From assembly GCA_900768045.1 (NCBI GenBank), contig CAAGBL010000012.1:1-34816 (forward strand): a stretch of 34,816 bases of DNA, written 5' to 3'. A model generated the notes under the pieces. That model made no database searches. It worked only from the letters and a program-made list of their open reading frames with translations, and was not told the origin of the DNA. The translations under genes and the position numbers were made by a program. The number at the start of each line of letters is the position of its first letter. Position 1 is the stretch's first letter. Of the stretch, positions 7,080 to 14,941 are shown in pieces. This DNA is from an uncultured Alistipes sp. GTDB lineage: Bacteria; Bacteroidota; Bacteroidia; Bacteroidales; Rikenellaceae.

Positions 7080-9410
7080 ATGAAAAAATCTATTATAATT
7101 CTTATGCTCATGTTGTGCCTACCCGTGGTGGTATCGGCACAGCGCCTTAGTGGTAAGGTCTTAGATGCTACCACACAGCAGCCACTCATTGGCGCATCGC
7201 TCTACTGGAAGAACACAACAGCGGGAGCTACAACAACTACCGACGGCACATTTACCCTCAAGCGTGTACACGGCTTCGACACCCTCGTCGTGGACTATCT
7301 CGGCTACGACATTTGGGAGCAGGAGATTGCAGATAAGGAGCTTAACACCATCACTATCGAGCTAAAACCCTCAGCCGTAGACATCGACGCTGTGGTCATC
7401 GAGGGCCAGCAGCGAGGCAACTTTGCAAAGACCAGCGGCATTGCTCGCCAGGAGCAGATATCGTTTGCGGGATTGTGCAAGATGGCATGTTGCTCGCTTG
7501 CCGAGTCGTTCGAGAACTCGGCATCGGTAACCGTAGGTTATAGCGATGCTATCTCAGGAGCTCGACAGATTAAGATGCTCGGCTTGGCAGGTACATACAC
7601 TCAAATTTTGGACGAGAACCGCCCTATCATGCAGGGTGCTGGCGCCACCTACGGCCTTAGCTACACCCCTGGTATGTGGCTTAACTCTATCCAGGTGTCG
7701 AAGGGTGTGGCATCGGTAACGGCGGGCCACGAGGCTATCACTGGCCAGATCAACCTTGAGCACCGTAAGCCTACCGACGACGAGCGCCTATTCCTCAACC
7801 TCTATTTCGATTCGGAGCTACGCCCAGAGATCAACCTCTCGACAGCTATTCCACTTACCAAGGATAAGAGCCTCTCGACAGTTATTCTTCTTCACGGCTC
7901 GATGCACCCAATGTCGCACGACGACAATGGCGACTCGTTTGTGGATATGCCTAAGTCGCACCAGATAAACGTGGCTAACAAGTGGTTGTGGCAGACACCC
8001 GAAGGCATTCAGCTACGCTGGGGCTGGAAATACTTGCAGGAGAACCGCCTCGGTGGTCAGCACGGCTACACCAAGGATCTCTACGAGCAGATGACCAAGG
8101 ATCCACTCAACAACCTCTACGGCTCGAACATCTACAACGAGAATGCCAACGCATACATCAAGCTCGGCCTTCCTATAGGCCCTGAGCGCACCTTTACGGG
8201 CGATCCTAACGATGCCGTACAGAATAACTTTGCGATGATTCTTGACTACGACTACTACAAAACCGACTCATACTTCGGCCTTAATACCGTAGATGTTATT
8301 GAGAACTCGTTCCGCTTCAACGCAACATACGCCCACTACTTCACCCAGCGTTCGTCGCTCAACGTGGGTGCTTCGGCATATGTACGCATGATGGACAACG
8401 ACTACGTGCAGATGAAGGTTGAAAATGGTATTAAGTCTGAGGCATGGCCTTTTAATGGCAAGTCAACGCTTGCCGAGCCAGGCCTATTTGCCGAGTACAC
8501 CTACAACATCGAGGAGAAGTTCTCATTGGTGGTGGGTCTTCGTGGCGACTACTCGACGCTCAACGGCAAATACTACTACAAGACTAACCCAGAGCTACTA
8601 GTAACACCTCGCTCACATATCAAGTGGAACATCACGCCACGCACCACACTACGTGCTTCAGCCGGTATGGGCTACCGTCGCCAGAACCTTATTACGGATA
8701 ATATCTGGATGATGACAACATCACGCAACATCAAGATTGACAAGCTTGACAACGATATGGAGACAGCAGCAACCTTTGGTGGTAGCCTCTCGCAGACATT
8801 CCGCCTTGCTGGTGACGACCAGGCGACACTCAGCTTCGACTACTTCCGCACGCAATTTTTGAATACCATGGTTTTCGACCAGGAGACTGCTGATAACTCT
8901 ATTATGATATATAATAGCACCGATAAATCGTTTACCGACAACTATCAGGTCGACTTCAACTGGACGCCTTTCCGTGGCTTCGACCTCTTTGCTACATTCC
9001 GCTATACCAACGCAAAGATGACTATCGAGCGTGGCGACGAGAAGATGCTCGTTGAGCGCCCACTAACATCACGCTATAAGGGTCTTATCAATATTCAGTA
9101 TGCTGTGCGCCGATGGATTTTCGACGCCACAGCGCAGCTCAATGGCCCTATGCGTCTGCCTAACCTCGATGGCGACATGACCAAGACTAAGCTCTCGCCC
9201 GTCTACCCTATGTTCTTTGCGCAGGTGAGCTACAAGGTGAGCAACTTTACAGTATATGCTGGTTGCGAGAACATCGGCAACTTCAAGCAGCCACACCCTA
9301 TCGTGGTTCCTGAGGGTGGCCCTTATGCTCCTGGCTTCAACTCGTCGATGGTGTGGGGTCCACTCACAGGCATCAAGGGCTATGTGGGTATCCGCCTCAA
9401 CATATACTAA
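7080..9410 (+). CDS. TonB-dependent receptor, probable metal uptake
   Basis: Outer-membrane transporter of about 776 residues. I choose ATG 7080 because MKKSIIILMLMLCLPVVVSAQ is a clean signal peptide; the frame is open further upstream but without a signal. A carboxypeptidase-regulatory-like beta domain (LSGKVLDATTQQPLIGASLYW) is followed by the plug, with ACCSLAESFENSASVTVGY, QIKMLGLAG and IQVSKGVASVTAGHEAITGQI. This is the plug signature of Bacteroidetes receptors usually encoded beside HMA-domain proteins. The rest is a beta-barrel with aromatic alternation, ending in KGYVGIRLNIY, a typical barrel terminus. The Cys-Cys pair in the plug is a family feature and a candidate metal ligand. It follows the His-rich gene by 76 bp and precedes the HMA gene by 43 bp. 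Substrate as a heavy metal is inference from neighbours. Confidence 0.9.
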   Translation: MKKSIIILMLMLCLPVVVSAQRLSGKVLDATTQQPLIGASLYWKNTTAGATTTTDGTFTLKRVHGFDTLVVDYLGYDIWEQEIADKELNTITIELKPSAVDIDAVVIEGQQRGNFAKTSGIARQEQISFAGLCKMACCSLAESFENSASVTVGYSDAISGARQIKMLGLAGTYTQILDENRPIMQGAGATYGLSYTPGMWLNSIQVSKGVASVTAGHEAITGQINLEHRKPTDDERLFLNLYFDSELRPEINLSTAIPLTKDKSLSTVILLHGSMHPMSHDDNGDSFVDMPKSHQINVANKWLWQTPEGIQLRWGWKYLQENRLGGQHGYTKDLYEQMTKDPLNNLYGSNIYNENANAYIKLGLPIGPERTFTGDPNDAVQNNFAMILDYDYYKTDSYFGLNTVDVIENSFRFNATYAHYFTQRSSLNVGASAYVRMMDNDYVQMKVENGIKSEAWPFNGKSTLAEPGLFAEYTYNIEEKFSLVVGLRGDYSTLNGKYYYKTNPELLVTPRSHIKWNITPRTTLRASAGMGYRRQNLITDNIWMMTTSRNIKIDKLDNDMETAATFGGSLSQTFRLAGDDQATLSFDYFRTQFLNTMVFDQETADNSIMIYNSTDKSFTDNYQVDFNWTPFRGFDLFATFRYTNAKMTIERGDEKMLVERPLTSRYKGLINIQYAVRRWIFDATAQLNGPMRLPNLDGDMTKTKLSPVYPMFFAQVSYKVSNFTVYAGCENIGNFKQPHPIVVPEGGPYAPGFNSSMVWGPLTGIKGYVGIRLNIY

Positions 9411-9453
9411 ATCGAGCATTTAACACGTTAATTAACTAAAACACAATACTATT

Positions 9454-9888
9454 ATGAAGAGAGTAATTTTGATGTGCCTCGTAGCACTCTTTACCGTTGG
9501 CGCAGTTAGCGCACAGAAGCCTATGAAGGGCGAGAAGAAGACCGTAACCGTTGAGTTTATGACATCGCTCGACTGCGAGGGTTGCGCAAAGAAGATCAAC
9601 GACACACTCCCATACGAGAAGGGTGTTCGTGATGTTAAGGTTGATGTACCAACAAAGGTTGTTACCGTAACATACGACCCTGCAAAGACTAACAACGAGG
9701 ATATCATCAAGGCCTTTGCCAAGGTTAAGATTGAGGCATCTGTAAAGGAGGGTTGCGCTGAGGGCTGCTGCGGCCACCACCACGACACTAAGCCTGTTGA
9801 GAAGAAGGCTTGCGAGGACGACTGCTGCTCAGGCCACGAGCACAACCACGAGCACAATCACGGTCACGACCACAATCACAAGCACTAA
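9454..9888 (+). CDS. Exported HMA-domain metallochaperone with His-rich tail
   Basis: A 144-residue secreted protein. Residues 1-20 (MKRVILMCLVALFTVGAVSA) are a signal peptide. Residues about 28-96 form a heavy-metal-associated ferredoxin-like domain with the CxxC ligand pair in SLDCEGCAKKI. This differs slightly from the common GMTCxxC. The C-terminal 45 residues hold two further Cys clusters (GCAEGCCGHHHD and CEDDCCSGHEH) and a His-rich end. HMA domains bind Cu(I), Zn or Hg and pass them between proteins. The export signal places this one in the periplasm, where it could take metal from the receptor encoded 43 bp upstream. It is the last gene of the module and is followed by two hairpins. 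Confidence 0.9.
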   Translation: MKRVILMCLVALFTVGAVSAQKPMKGEKKTVTVEFMTSLDCEGCAKKINDTLPYEKGVRDVKVDVPTKVVTVTYDPAKTNNEDIIKAFAKVKIEASVKEGCAEGCCGHHHDTKPVEKKACEDDCCSGHEHNHEHNHGHDHNHKH

Positions 9889-9910
9889 TAGTTGCTACAT
9901 AATACAAAAT

Positions 9911-9940
9911 AAGGGTTATCCAAATCGGGTTATCCTTTTT
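9911..9940 (+). terminator. Intrinsic terminator of the metal module
   Basis: AAGGGTTATCC / GGGTTATCCTT pair as an 11-bp stem with one mismatch and two wobbles, loop AAATC, then a T run to 9940. It lies 22 bp after the HMA stop codon. The left arm and its upstream A run recur in inverted orientation at 12297-12312. Confidence 0.7.
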
Positions 9941-9968
9941 CGGCGGTGAATAATGTTTCACCGCCGAA
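9939..9968. terminator. Second strong hairpin after the metal module
   Basis: Perfect 12-bp stem TTCGGCGGTGAA / TTCACCGCCGAA with a 6-nt loop, followed by TTTGTTTAT. It overlaps the T run of the preceding terminator and may act as a back-up terminator or transcript-stabilising hairpin. Confidence 0.65.
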
Positions 9969-10162
9969 TTTGTTTATATTCAACATATTAGGTAGTTGCG
10001 TTGTGAAACGGCATTGCTCACAAAAACCGCTTTAACTTCAATTTTACTCTTCCCCTGTAGCCGTCTATGTAGCCTAAATTAAATTCTATTAAACATAATT
10101 AAATCTCAATAATTACTTATACTTATTTAGCGTATTGCACTTAAATTAAGTAATATTTTTAG
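9969..10162. other. AT-rich upstream region of the restriction island
   Basis: No gene is seen. The stretch becomes AT-rich towards the restriction gene and contains the left copy of a 17-bp imperfect direct repeat at 10056-10072. Confidence 0.5.
10056..10072 (+). repeat. Left copy of 17-bp direct repeat flanking the R-M genes
   Basis: TGTAGCCGTCTATGTAG. The partner at 12210-12226 matches 15 of 17 bases in the same orientation. Together they bracket the restriction and methylase genes and could be remnants of an insertion site. Confidence 0.45.
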
Positions 10163-10170
10163 TATATTTG
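10163..10170 (+). promoter_or_regulatory. Bacteroidetes -7 box for the R-M operon
   Basis: TATATTTG matches TAnnTTTG, 23 bp upstream of the restriction gene ATG. No well-spaced -33 element is visible, and no controller-protein gene or operator is seen. Confidence 0.6.
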
Positions 10171-10193
10171 CAACATTAAATAGAATATGGGTT

Positions 10194-10970
10194 ATGACTA
10201 AGGAAAAATTTATTGAACTACTGCGTAATGCTGTGTGCAACTTTGGAGAATCTATAAGCACTGATGATGGTAATTGGGTTGTAAAAGGTTTTGTGGATGT
10301 TCACAAGAATATCTATACTATATCAGCAGACACTAAAGTGATTTCTAAAATCATAGAACTCTATATTTTCCCAAAAATAATTGAATTTGCTGCAGCGAAT
10401 AATTTGACTATAGAATTGACAAAGGAACAAAATTTTTACCCTGATATTACTTTTAAAGATAATGAGGGTAACCTTTTTGCTGTTGATTTGAAAAGTAGTT
10501 ACAGAAAGACGCCTACCCATATAAATGGCTTAACATTAGGAGCCTTTACAGGATATTTCCGCGAAAGAAATAGTTTGAAAAATATTACACATCCTTATAG
10601 CGCATATAAAGCACATATTGTATTGGGGGTAATCTATGATATGGTCTCTGATATTGATGAATGTAAAACATATACATTGGATCAACTTCAAGAGATTGTA
10701 TCTGTAATTAAGAATTTTCAATTCTTTGTGCGTGAAAAATGGGAGATTGCTATTGACCGACCAGGTAGTGGAAATACCAAGAATATAGGGTCAGTCCATA
10801 AAATAGAGGATTTGATCAATGGTAAAGGAATATTTTCAGCGCTTGGTGAAGATATATTCAATGATTACTGGATGTATTATTTAACAGCGGATATGGCTCG
10901 TAAGGCAGAGTTGCCTAAACCTTATTATACGAATATATTAGAATATAAAGAGTTTAAGCATATAAAGTAA
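10194..10970 (+). CDS. EcoRV-like type II restriction endonuclease
   Basis: A 258-residue homologue of R.EcoRV (245 residues), recognised from several aligned blocks: SADTKVISKIIELY, EQNFYPDITF, AVDLKSSY, LGAFTGYFRERN...KNITHPY, RPGSGNTKNIGS and GKGIF...DYW. The PD...DxK catalytic set is complete: D84, D98 and K100, with E55 matching the EcoRV helix-B glutamate. The recognition loop GSGNTKN (191-197) corresponds to the EcoRV R-loop that reads GATATC, and the Q-loop equivalent is EQN (78-80). I therefore predict cleavage at GATATC or a close variant. It is AT-rich, unlike all neighbours. Its TAA shares one base with the methylase ATG (TAATG). Family very sure; specificity is inference. Confidence 0.93.
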   Translation: MTKEKFIELLRNAVCNFGESISTDDGNWVVKGFVDVHKNIYTISADTKVISKIIELYIFPKIIEFAAANNLTIELTKEQNFYPDITFKDNEGNLFAVDLKSSYRKTPTHINGLTLGAFTGYFRERNSLKNITHPYSAYKAHIVLGVIYDMVSDIDECKTYTLDQLQEIVSVIKNFQFFVREKWEIAIDRPGSGNTKNIGSVHKIEDLINGKGIFSALGEDIFNDYWMYYLTADMARKAELPKPYYTNILEYKEFKHIK

Positions 10971-12037
10971 TGTTATCTCAGTTGTCACTTTTTTCAGAAC
11001 AAATACCACATCTTGCTAAATTTCCTTCTACTCGTTATCAAGGTAGTAAACAGAAATTTACAGATTGGATATGGGAATGTATTAAGCATATTCCCTTTCA
11101 TTCTGCATTAGATGCCTTTGGTGGGACTGGGTGTATATCTTTTCGTTTGAAAGAAGAGGGTAAAAGAGTTACATACAATGATATTCTTCCATTCAATTCT
11201 ATCATAGGAAAGGCTATAATAGAAAACACAAGTACTACATTGGGAAATGAAGAAGTTGATAAACTTCTAAGCAAATGTCAAAATATAGTATATCCGACTT
11301 TTATAGAAGATACATTTAGAGACATCTATTTTACGGATGAAGAGAATCATTGGTTGGATATTGTTTCTACAAACATTCGCAGAATAGAAAACCCATACAA
11401 ACAGGCTATCGCATATTTCGCTTTATTCCAATCTTGTATTATAAAACGACCATATAATCTTTTTCATCGCAAAAATCTTTATGTTCGTTTACAAGATGTT
11501 GAGCGCAGTTTTGGCAATAAGAAAACCTGGGATACTCCATTCGAAGAACACTTTCGGAGATTTGTGGAAGAAGCAAATGCTGCAGTTTTTAATAACGGAG
11601 AAAATTGTCGATCAATAAACAAAGATATATTTGATGTTAAAGGAAACTATGACTTTGTTTATATAGATACGCCATATCTAAATGATAGTGGAATGGGGGT
11701 TGATTATGCTGATTTCTATCATTTCCTAAATGGACTTGTTGATTATGATAATTGGAGCAAAAAGATAGACTACAATAGCAGACATTTGAGATTATACAGA
11801 CAGCAGAATGTTTGGAATAATCAAGAAACCATACATAAAGCATTTGAACAATTGCTTGCTAAATTTCAAGATGCAACAATGGCAATATCGTATCGTTCAA
11901 ATGGGATTCCATCGATAGATGAAATTGTGGCGATGTTAGAAAATTTGGGCAAAAAGGTTACGGTTTATCAAAGCTGTGATATTAAATATGTATTAAGCAC
12001 AAAACAGTGTAAAGAGGTTTTAATAGTGGCACAATAG
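10970..12037 (+). CDS. D12-class DNA adenine N6-methyltransferase (cognate of EcoRV-like enzyme)
   Basis: A 355-residue methyltransferase expected to protect the sites of the overlapping endonuclease by N6-adenine methylation using SAM. Motif X is RYQGSK (22-27), the SAM motif I is DAFGGTG (48-54), motif II-like YNDI is at 69-72, and motif IV is DTPY (233-236). The order X-I-...-IV with an intervening target-recognition region fits the D12/alpha class, the same class as M.EcoRV, though overall similarity to M.EcoRV is not obvious by eye. Motif IV is normally DPPY; Thr in the second position is unusual. Start ATG 10970 overlaps the endonuclease stop. The gene is as AT-rich as its partner and is followed by a long hairpin at 12059-12099. 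Confidence 0.88.
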   Translation: MLSQLSLFSEQIPHLAKFPSTRYQGSKQKFTDWIWECIKHIPFHSALDAFGGTGCISFRLKEEGKRVTYNDILPFNSIIGKAIIENTSTTLGNEEVDKLLSKCQNIVYPTFIEDTFRDIYFTDEENHWLDIVSTNIRRIENPYKQAIAYFALFQSCIIKRPYNLFHRKNLYVRLQDVERSFGNKKTWDTPFEEHFRRFVEEANAAVFNNGENCRSINKDIFDVKGNYDFVYIDTPYLNDSGMGVDYADFYHFLNGLVDYDNWSKKIDYNSRHLRLYRQQNVWNNQETIHKAFEQLLAKFQDATMAISYRSNGIPSIDEIVAMLENLGKKVTVYQSCDIKYVLSTKQCKEVLIVAQ

Positions 12038-12058
12038 TTTGTTTAGAATCTAATAATT

Positions 12059-12099
12059 GTGGCGTATGTAGTGAACTTTGTAGTTCGCTCATACGCCAC
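12059..12099 (+). terminator. Long hairpin after the methylase gene
   Basis: GTGGCGTATG pairs with CATACGCCAC (10 bp). After one bulged T, AGTGAAC pairs with GTTCGCT (7 bp, one wobble) around loop TTTGTA. It begins 22 bp past the stop. The following T tract is weak (CTTAGTTTATT), so termination is likely but not certain. Confidence 0.6.
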
Positions 12100-12209
12100 C
12101 TTAGTTTATTCACAATGTATCTTCGAAAGATGCTTGATTTCAGCACTTTACTTTCAAAAGTTTTATATGCTTTTGCATTCGTTGTTTTTTGGCTTAATTA
12201 CGACCTCCG

Positions 12210-12226
12210 TGTAGTCTTCTATGTAG
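12210..12226 (+). repeat. Right copy of 17-bp direct repeat flanking the R-M genes
   Basis: TGTAGTCTTCTATGTAG, 15 of 17 bases identical to 10056-10072. The surrounding 290-bp gap (12038-12326) has no gene; apart from this repeat and the hairpins it looks like AT-rich filler. Confidence 0.45.
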
Positions 12227-12277
12227 GATTTCGCAATTTTCGTAAAACCCAACACTGAAAATCAATCAGTTAAAAAC

Positions 12278-12307
12278 AAAAAGACCTATCCCGCCAGGAT
12301 AACCCTT
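12278..12307 (-). terminator. Terminator of the BspA-like gene
   Basis: On the minus strand AAGGGTTATCC, loop TGGC, then GGGATAGGTC form an imperfect stem followed by TTTTT. It lies about 20 bp past the stop codon at 12327. It closely resembles the terminator at 9911-9940, in inverted orientation. Confidence 0.6.
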
Positions 12308-12326
12308 ATTTTTTGCTTCGCTACGT

Positions 12327-14921
12327 CTATTTTATCGGCTTAATCTGCTTATTGTATTTGCTCCAATTTGAATCTTGCTTGTATGCTTTTGCAGCCTCTT
12401 TGGAAACATATATTAGTGTCAAATCAGATATATTCAAGTCATAAATTGTCGGTGGCGTAGTAGCCAAACACTTAATTGTTGTTAGGTTGCAACAATCAGC
12501 AAAGGCCTCATTCTCAATCTCGGTCACACTATCAGGAATAGTAACGCTCGATAGTTTATCACACTCTCTGAGTGCCCTCTTACATATCGTCTTCACGCCT
12601 TGAGGGATAGAGTACCAAATCTCTCCTTTATATATAAAGTCGAGAAGCATGCCATCTTTTACAAGGCAGCGCCCATCGGCCGAGGCATATTCACCGACAT
12701 ACCCTACTATTTTATCTCTTCCGAAGGCCTCTTCTACACACGACGTATCGCCAGCTACAGCACTTACCGTAACATGCTTGATATCAGAGCCCAAGAACGC
12801 TTCCTTTGCAATTTTAGTTACCCCATTCGGGATAACGATATTTGTTAGGCTACCACAACCTGAGAATGCACGCTCGCCAATCTCGGTAACACCATCGGGG
12901 AGGGTAATGCTAACGAGCTTACGACAATTAGCAAAGACCTCTCGACCTATTTGCGTCACACCCTCAGGAATTACGTACTCCTCCTCTCCAGAATAGATAA
13001 AATGTATGAGAACACCATCTTTGATTAGGCAACGTCCATCTGCTGAGGCATACTTACCAACGAATCTCTCTATAAAGCCTCCTCTAAAGACCTCATTAAG
13101 ACACGACATATCGCCAGCTACGGCGCTTACGATGACAGACCTTGTGTCGCAACCAGAGAATGCCTTATCTCCAATCCTTGCTACTCCATTAGGTATAGTT
13201 ATTTGTGCGAGATTATAGCTGCCCCGAAATGCGCTGTCTCCAATTTCGGTTACGCTATCAGAGATGGTAACACTCTTTATATTACCGCAATGCCTAAATG
13301 CGCTATCTCCAATTTTAGTCACACCACACGGAATAACCAAATTTGCGATATTACGACTATTAATAAGCAGATGCTTTATGCCAGGAATCTTGTGCATCGG
13401 GTTTGACCTACAATATCTGCTTAGATTCCCAATTTTCACATATACCTTTTTTAGACTACTGCAACCATCGAATGCCATATCACCAATCTCTATCACACTA
13501 TCGGGGATAGTGAGCTGCGTTAGGTTGCTATAATCACAAAAGGCCAACTCAGGAATAAAACGAGTACCCTCCTTTATTATATATGATGAGAGCGACTCAT
13601 CGACGACCTCTAATAGATAGCTACCAGCATATCTAATACCTCCTTCATTAGGAAGCCTATGGCAGCCATCAAATGCATGCGCTCCAATCTTAGTTACACT
13701 ATCGGGAAGAGTTACCCTCACTAAGTAACTACAATCAGCAAAGGCACGCTCGCCAATCTCTGTTACACTATCGGGGAGGATTACGCTATGCAAACTACAG
13801 CAACCCGAAAAGGCATTCGAGTCAATACTTGTTATAGTATCGGGAAGAGTGATGATTGTAATACTATTGCAATCTGCCGATGTACAACATTCGACATCTA
13901 TATTGGCGGTCTTAACAACATTTAAACTACTGCAACCAGAGAATGCCCTCCACCCAATCTCCGTCACGTAACTCGGTATGGTGTATGTGAGTACACCCTC
14001 AGGAGCAAACATGACAAGCCTACCATCGTCAACGAGAAATCTACCATCATGAGAGGCAAATTTACCGCTAAAAGACATTAGGTTGCTACACCCAGAGAAT
14101 GCGCCTATTCCAATGCTAATCACACTATCGGGAATGGTGATGCTTGTTAGGCTACTACAACTATCGAATGCCGAGTCGGGAATAAAGCGAGTGCCCTCTT
14201 TTATGGTGTAGGTTGCAAGCGACTTATCAATAACCTCAACTAAGTAGGTGTCGGCATATCTAATGCTTCCAATAACGGGGAGCTTTATGCAACCCTCGAA
14301 TGCGCCACCACCAATCTTTGTTACTGTGTCGGGAATAGTAATGTTAGCGAGTCGGCTACAATCACTAAATGCGAAATCACCAATAAAGCGTGTTCCCTCC
14401 CTGATGGTGTATGTTGCAAGCGACCTATCGACAACCTCAACTAAGTAGGTGTCGGCATATCTAATACCCCCTATCACGGGCAGAGCACTACAACCAACAA
14501 ATGCACTACACGCAACCTCAGCAACACTATCGGGAATAGTGATACTTGTGAGGCTACTACAACCCTCGAAAGCTCGCTCAGCGATAGTCGTCAAGCCATG
14601 AGGCAGAGTTACACTATCAATGTCACCATCGAGAGCGAAGCCATAGCAAAAACCATGGCTTAGGGTTAAACTACCATCAAAGACAAAACCATAGACCTTG
14701 ATAGGTCTATTAGCACGAACTATGCCCTTGCCACCATCGTAGGTGTGAGATACAATCTCGAAATCGTCGCCATTATCAGGAGCTTGACCATTACCAAACA
14801 AGAGATCAGCTATCTTCCCATCTGTCGTAGTGTACCATATCTCATTGTCGGGGCACTGGGCACATAGAGTATTGACTGTTGCCACAAGGCATAGAACAAG
14901 GGTTAGTAGTTTGCGTAGCAT
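12327..14921 (-). CDS. BspA-like leucine-rich repeat surface protein
   Basis: An 864-residue secreted protein. Residues 1-21 (MLRKLLTLVLCLVATVNTLCA) are a signal peptide. From about residue 95 to the end there are some 20 LRR_5 (TpLRR/BspA) units of the form (I/L)P(D/N)xVTxIGxxAFxGCSxL. They are interrupted by three copies of an island with RYA(D/G)(T/S)YL(V/L)EVVD(R/K/E)SL and three related (A/H)DGR(C/F)L(I/V)(K/D)DG islands. BspA-type proteins bind host matrix or mediate adhesion in oral and gut Bacteroidetes; a ligand cannot be read here. No type IX sorting domain or membrane anchor is evident at the C-terminus, which ends in a short basic sequence. The start lies 20 bp after the hexosaminidase stop, so the two are probably cotranscribed. 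Repeats are near-identical at DNA level in places, so copy number may vary. Confidence 0.92.
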   Translation of the reverse strand: MLRKLLTLVLCLVATVNTLCAQCPDNEIWYTTTDGKIADLLFGNGQAPDNGDDFEIVSHTYDGGKGIVRANRPIKVYGFVFDGSLTLSHGFCYGFALDGDIDSVTLPHGLTTIAERAFEGCSSLTSITIPDSVAEVACSAFVGCSALPVIGGIRYADTYLVEVVDRSLATYTIREGTRFIGDFAFSDCSRLANITIPDTVTKIGGGAFEGCIKLPVIGSIRYADTYLVEVIDKSLATYTIKEGTRFIPDSAFDSCSSLTSITIPDSVISIGIGAFSGCSNLMSFSGKFASHDGRFLVDDGRLVMFAPEGVLTYTIPSYVTEIGWRAFSGCSSLNVVKTANIDVECCTSADCNSITIITLPDTITSIDSNAFSGCCSLHSVILPDSVTEIGERAFADCSYLVRVTLPDSVTKIGAHAFDGCHRLPNEGGIRYAGSYLLEVVDESLSSYIIKEGTRFIPELAFCDYSNLTQLTIPDSVIEIGDMAFDGCSSLKKVYVKIGNLSRYCRSNPMHKIPGIKHLLINSRNIANLVIPCGVTKIGDSAFRHCGNIKSVTISDSVTEIGDSAFRGSYNLAQITIPNGVARIGDKAFSGCDTRSVIVSAVAGDMSCLNEVFRGGFIERFVGKYASADGRCLIKDGVLIHFIYSGEEEYVIPEGVTQIGREVFANCRKLVSITLPDGVTEIGERAFSGCGSLTNIVIPNGVTKIAKEAFLGSDIKHVTVSAVAGDTSCVEEAFGRDKIVGYVGEYASADGRCLVKDGMLLDFIYKGEIWYSIPQGVKTICKRALRECDKLSSVTIPDSVTEIENEAFADCCNLTTIKCLATTPPTIYDLNISDLTLIYVSKEAAKAYKQDSNWSKYNKQIKPIK
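14160..14500 (-). repeat. Near-identical internal repeats in the BspA-like gene
   Basis: A segment encoding RYADTYLVEV(V/I)D(R/K)SLATYTI(R/K)EGTRFI occurs twice about 180 bp apart with few base changes, and a third, more diverged copy lies near 13540-13650. This favours slippage or recombination between copies. Confidence 0.7.
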
Positions 14922-14941
14922 GGTATTGTATAATAGGTGAC

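Noticed and set aside
10194..12037. A defence island with further anti-phage genes
   Set aside because: Only the two restriction-modification genes are present; both flanks return at once to ordinary host genes.
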